From NCBI RefSeq assembly GCF_032854445.1, contig NC_088301.1:49835187-49899186 (forward strand): a DNA stretch of 64,000 nt, written 5' to 3'. A program made the translations under genes and the position numbers. A model generated the notes under the pieces. It was not told the DNA's origin. It did no database searches and saw nothing but the letters and a program-made list of their open reading frames with translations. Below are positions 59,656 to 64,000 of the stretch, piece by piece; the first letter of the stretch is position 1; each line of letters starts with the position of its first letter. Origin of the DNA: Liolophura sinensis. Taxonomy: Eukaryota; Mollusca; Polyplacophora; Chitonida; Chitonidae.

Positions 59656-62600
59656 TGATAATCGCTGAATAGTGTCGTGTGTTTGCTATTTCCCGCGGAA
59701 TTCCAAGGCTGTTTTACTCTCTATCATCTATACATCGCTATCAATGAAGACCCCTGGGGTTTGGTTGTTTTAATAATATGGTGCACGCTTCCCGATTCTG
59801 ATTTGCCTAGTTTTAGTTCAACAAAAGATATTCTGTTACGACCTGGATACACTTAACTCTGTTCAAACTTAACTGCTTTATGTAAACGTTGTCTTGGAAT
59901 GGTCACAAAGGGTCCAATGAGTTCGGTTTAATTGGTTTAATTGTAGAGTGTTAACAACGGAACGGAACAAAAACGTTCCCAGACACGCACAGACAATGTT
60001 TGAAGACGGAGTTGTTTACAGTTAAATTAGAAATGTTTTCATGTTCCTTCAATCGTATTAACTCATGTAATAATATGAATAACGGGCGTATCGATTATTG
60101 ATTACCTGTGTAAATGTGCCATTTGGGACGACCCTCAAAGACAAGTTACATAACACAAACTTTTTTCCAATGTCTACCTGACCCTACCAGGTGCAAAAAC
60201 ACCTCACGGTCTTATGTCGTGTGTAAGTGTCACGTTTACAAAATCGAATTTTTAACTTCTCCTCTGTAATCCGTTATGTGCGCGTATAACTGCTTCGTGC
60301 ATTGTGTTCTCTTGTTTGTCATACAAAAAATGGATTTATTACAGAAAACTATTGCTGTGGATTAAATAAATGTTAACATCTATGCTGGCAGAATTTATGT
60401 TCGACAAAGTTGGATTAGATATGTTACAGCCTCAGCGAAATTTAAGTTACATAACAATAGATGATCAATGTTCAAGATTAAGCAGTATATCTTGTTGTCC
60501 GCATGAGACGAGACTCATTTAATGGTTTTAGTCTTCATTTCTTCTCTACGTTCATTAAACCTAGTTCATCGGTTCTCTCAAAAGCATAAATGCTTTTCTG
60601 GCATCTGAAGACAAACCGCGGATTTAATATCCTGATAAAAGCCGTCCAAATAATATTAAAACAATTGCCTGGCTCACTTTGATTTCATTTGAATGTTATC
60701 GCAATGCTCAAACAACTTTCACTCAGGTACGATGGTTGTCAATTTTATGGGCATAAGACTCATCAGTTCACGGTATAAATCATGGACCTGTCACAAAGCT
60801 TTCCCATATTTGACGTAGAAAGGCAACTGACCTGACATAAAAAAAGCATTGCTAACGACGGCGTCGTCGACCTCTTACTATCACCAAGGACTCACAAATA
60901 GTGAGACTGGGGCAATCCACAAATTACCTGACCAAGGCTGGATTCACAAGGATTTAAAAATGTCTTTGTTTGATTTGGAATAAATACCTTAAAGAAATGT
61001 TTCTTAACATATATTTCTGAATAAATTTCAGTGTCCAAACTGGAAACTCTAGATTATGCAAGGCGGATCCGTGTAATTTTTACTTTTGACTTTACCCTGC
61101 ATAACGGCCTGTACTTGAATCTGTTACAGCTCACCTAACTTTAATTGTTTTCCGGGAAAGAGATGAAATGCTAACCTTTCTAAGTTAATTGATATTGTTT
61201 TAATAAATATTACATGTATTGACTCAGAAAACATCTGTCAACAACGATTAAACACTCCGCACTAATTTTATTACTGGTTCAACGCTACAAGAACGCTCTC
61301 TCTCTTCTTGTGGATTGTAGTACATGCACTTTCTGTGTAGGAGTTCAGTACTGTTGTAAGTGTTGGGACGCCATTGATTGTTAAGGTTTGACAGAAAACA
61401 AAACACGTTAATATATGGAAAGTATTGCACAACAAGATCTCTCGTGATTCCATCGCTGTAAGTCAGCGTGGTTGAAATTAGCAGAACGTACATACAAACA
61501 GTTCACGTCGTAGGGCAGCATAGCACAACCTGGATTAACAATCACTTCAAAATTATGTTTACTTAAATTGCCACAGAGCTTACACAACCTGCGTGGAACT
61601 GGTTCGCAATAGGCTGCATCACATATGATGGGATTTTTTTCAACTGATGCATGGCTTCAAGGCGTTGTGAATTTTCACCTGTAAGACTAAGTGTCAGCGA
61701 AATCTTTTATGTAAACCGCATGACCCAACAGAGCAGAAATGGAATGTGCAACAGTCATGAACGGTGCTTTCGGTTAGAACTACGGATTTAGAAATAAAGA
61801 TCACAGGATATCTAGTAGTGTCTGAGTCTATGTCAACGAACTCTTCAATGAATTTATTTTCCTTTACATTTTCAACAGATACTTCAATATTAAAGAATTA
61901 CTTGTTGTATTAAAAAGATGTCAGCTTTGAGTTAAGACCAAAACGCACTACGGTTGAAATGTTATAGCAGGTAATTTAAAACATTTCTTAGTGCTTTATG
62001 ATGACCTCATTCGGCTAAAGCGATGATGTTGCCACGATATTGTTTGCAATCTTGTAGCGATTACATAACACAAGAATGCTATCGTTTCTAACATGTCAAG
62101 GCCATCTAAACAATACTGAGCTACTGCGCTACCAAGTTACACAACATTATAGAGTAGAAAATTTAGGGTAAAGTCTCTTCAAGGTTAACTGACCGGAAAT
62201 TCTTCTTTCCACGTATGTCTCCGAACTTGTGATCATTTAAATCAGATGTTTTCTGTAGGGACCGTTGGTATATTATATTCGGAGCTTTTAAAAGCAGATG
62301 TTGGTATAAAATAGACCCAAGATGACTCTCACGTTTGAAATGTGCTACATTATCCCAAAGCCTTAACCCCTTTTCAATTATGTGCAGGAATGCAAATTCC
62401 AAATTTATATCAAATGTAACAGCTATTTGCAAAGTTTATAATAATCCATGGACAATTTCAGACAGAGATAGCTTTAAAAAATTGTGGTCTATGTTTAAAA
62501 GTGAACATAAAATGTATTAACCCAGACAGAAGCAAATTAACCTACACAACAATGTGTAAACCTGAAAATATGTGCCCATTTGAAAACAAAAACATCGTTG

Positions 62601-63734
62601 AAGGTGCGTTTACAAACTGGTAATATTTTCCAGACTTATTTTGAAAGAGACAATGTTCTGAAAATAATTTACCTTTACAGAGCAAGTTTTATGTGTGTGT
62701 TAACCAAAACATGTCAAATTCAGGCGTTTGGCCGATCGCTGAAGCGAAGTTTGCCAGACGGAACTCAATCGACATGTCTACCCAATCACTGGTTGACCGC
62801 AAACGGAAAACTGGGTCATGACACAAGCACATGTCACGTGTATGCATTGTAAGCATGTGTAGTTTTGGAATCAATATAAATAATTAGATTAGTTTATCTG
62901 ATATGTTATAATTTATACTAAAAAAAAACAGATTTTGCCATAAAATACACCTCCTGTCCGCGATCTCCCCGTCCATACAAAACTTAAATTGCCTGAATAT
63001 ATTTATTATTCACTACACTACAATGGCATCACCAGCCAAACTGTCGTATATTAAAGAATTCTTGTAAAACACAAGTCGTGTACAAAACAGACAAATAGGC
63101 AAATGGTTATAAGTATCGAGGCGCAAATATTGTACAAATTGTGTTCGTGGACTCAACATCATTCATCTCTAAATCATGACTTGAACGGTTCAAAACTGCC
63201 TCAATTTGCCATAAAATGAACATTGTGTCATTTTCAGTTGGCATTGGCATCTATAACCATACCATAATTGTCTCATTATCACAAAAGAACATGCATTCAT
63301 ACTTTAAGTGTTTTAAATTATAAACATTAAAAATGTAGGAAAACATTAGTTTTGAACCGATTTGTTGCATCACATATGGGTCAAATACCCATCTTACCGC
63401 CCTACCTCCTCTTGAGAAAATTTATTAAAACCTGTTGGAGAATATGTGATCACAATTCCCCATGTATCTCCCAGGCTTGAGCCCCTGTCCGATTAACTGA
63501 AAGTAATGAACGCAGCCCTATGCAAATTCCAATCGGGCATGTACTTACTGTCCCAAATATATCTGTGATATTTCCAGAATACACGTTAAAATCTTTTCAT
63601 AACTCTTCATAATTCTTTTCTTCATAACTCGTATCCTTCACTCAAAAACCTTACTAAAAAGTAATAATTCTGAAAGTAATTAACATACCTCTTTATTTAG
63701 TGAAAAAAATTTTATTTTTCGTTTTTCATGTTTC
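59656..63734. other. Intergenic DNA, nothing recognised
   Basis: Short frames (61248-61493, 62163-62432 minus, 62580-62852 plus) have no known domain. No repeats beyond simple A runs. Confidence 0.45.
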
Positions 63735-63828
63735 TATATGATCTAAAAGTTAAGAATTTCACCGATCATGTGTGACTTTACCAACTTTCACACTGTCGTC
63801 CCTGCTGTTGTTTTATTCTCCGTGTTGT
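63735..63828 (+). repeat. Dispersed family R1, copy 12 (3' half)
   Basis: Contains 'aatttcaccgatcatgtgtg', 'ttaccaactttcacactgtc', 'gtccctgctgttgttttatt' and 'ctccgtgttgtggtc'. It runs straight into copy 13. Confidence 0.8.
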
Positions 63829-64000
63829 GGTCTAATTCTGCCCAAGCCAGCTAGGGATCTTCTAAGATACGATTTCTTAAGCAGTATATAAACAGAGTAA
63901 AACAGAGGTAAACTGACAAGAGGCTGAATTTCACCACTCACGCGTGACCATTTGCCGATCAACACAGTGTCGTCGCTGCTCTGTTGTTACTCTCCTTTGT
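63829..64000 (+). repeat. Dispersed family R1, copy 13 (cut by window end)
   Basis: Contains 'ttctgcccaagccagctagg', 'aacagaggtaaactgacaag', 'aggctgaatttcaccactca', 'cgtgaccatttgccgat' and 'cagtgtcgtcgctgctctg'. The 3' end lies beyond the window. Confidence 0.85.

Noticed and set aside
62163-62852. Open frames on both strands near 62.2-62.9 kb
   Set aside because: Composition looks mildly protein-like, but no motif, splice border or repeat similarity could be identified.

Overview
The window is AT-rich animal genomic DNA with few genes and many repeats. Introns with GT-AG borders, secreted multi-domain proteins and tRNA-derived SINEs rule out a bacterium. Two things point to a lophotrochozoan, most likely a mollusc: the SINE body with its 'tacggcgtaaaac' tail, which I remember as widespread in mollusc genomes, and chitin deacetylases that join a peritrophin-type chitin-binding domain to a CE4 domain. 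The phylum is an inference from memory, not a search.

Only two genes are well supported. Both are on the minus strand and they are tandem paralogues. Gene B lies upstream in transcription order (exon 1 57652-58396, exon 2 53678-54639). Gene A lies about 22 kb further on (exon 1 29787-30666, exon 2 23145-24095). Each has a first exon encoding a signal peptide, a CBM14-like chitin-binding domain and a Thr/Pro/Trp-rich linker, then one phase-1 intron (about 3.0 kb in B, 5.7 kb in A), then a single exon encoding a whole polysaccharide deacetylase (CE4/NodB) domain. Splice sites and phase match exactly between the copies. The products should be secreted proteins that bind chitin and may deacetylate it in an extracellular matrix such as cuticle, shell or mucus.

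Each copy carries a different lesion. Gene A keeps both histidines of the CE4 metal-binding motif, but a six-base A run (five expected from gene B) shifts the last 36 codons out of frame. Gene B is fully open, but one of the two metal-binding histidines is tyrosine (HSKSY instead of HSKSH).

The rest is repeat-rich non-coding DNA. From left to right: SINE fragments, a promoter-like patch with two perfect CRE octamers (2.5 kb), an inverted/direct array of a ~130-bp unit (11.7-12.5 kb), a 42/40-bp minisatellite (17.1-17.7 kb), a cluster of a dispersed ~250-bp family here called R1 (19.9-20.6 kb, with 13 copies across the window), a 36-bp alternating minisatellite inside gene A's intron (27.4-27.7 kb), a SINE at 33 kb, a decayed Tc1/mariner-like element (43.7-44.3 kb), a perfect-arm hairpin (44.9 kb), a LINE reverse-transcriptase tail next to a 178-bp TIR element (45.6-46.3 kb), and more R1 copies to the right end. 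No rRNA, tRNA gene, CRISPR or operon structure was seen.
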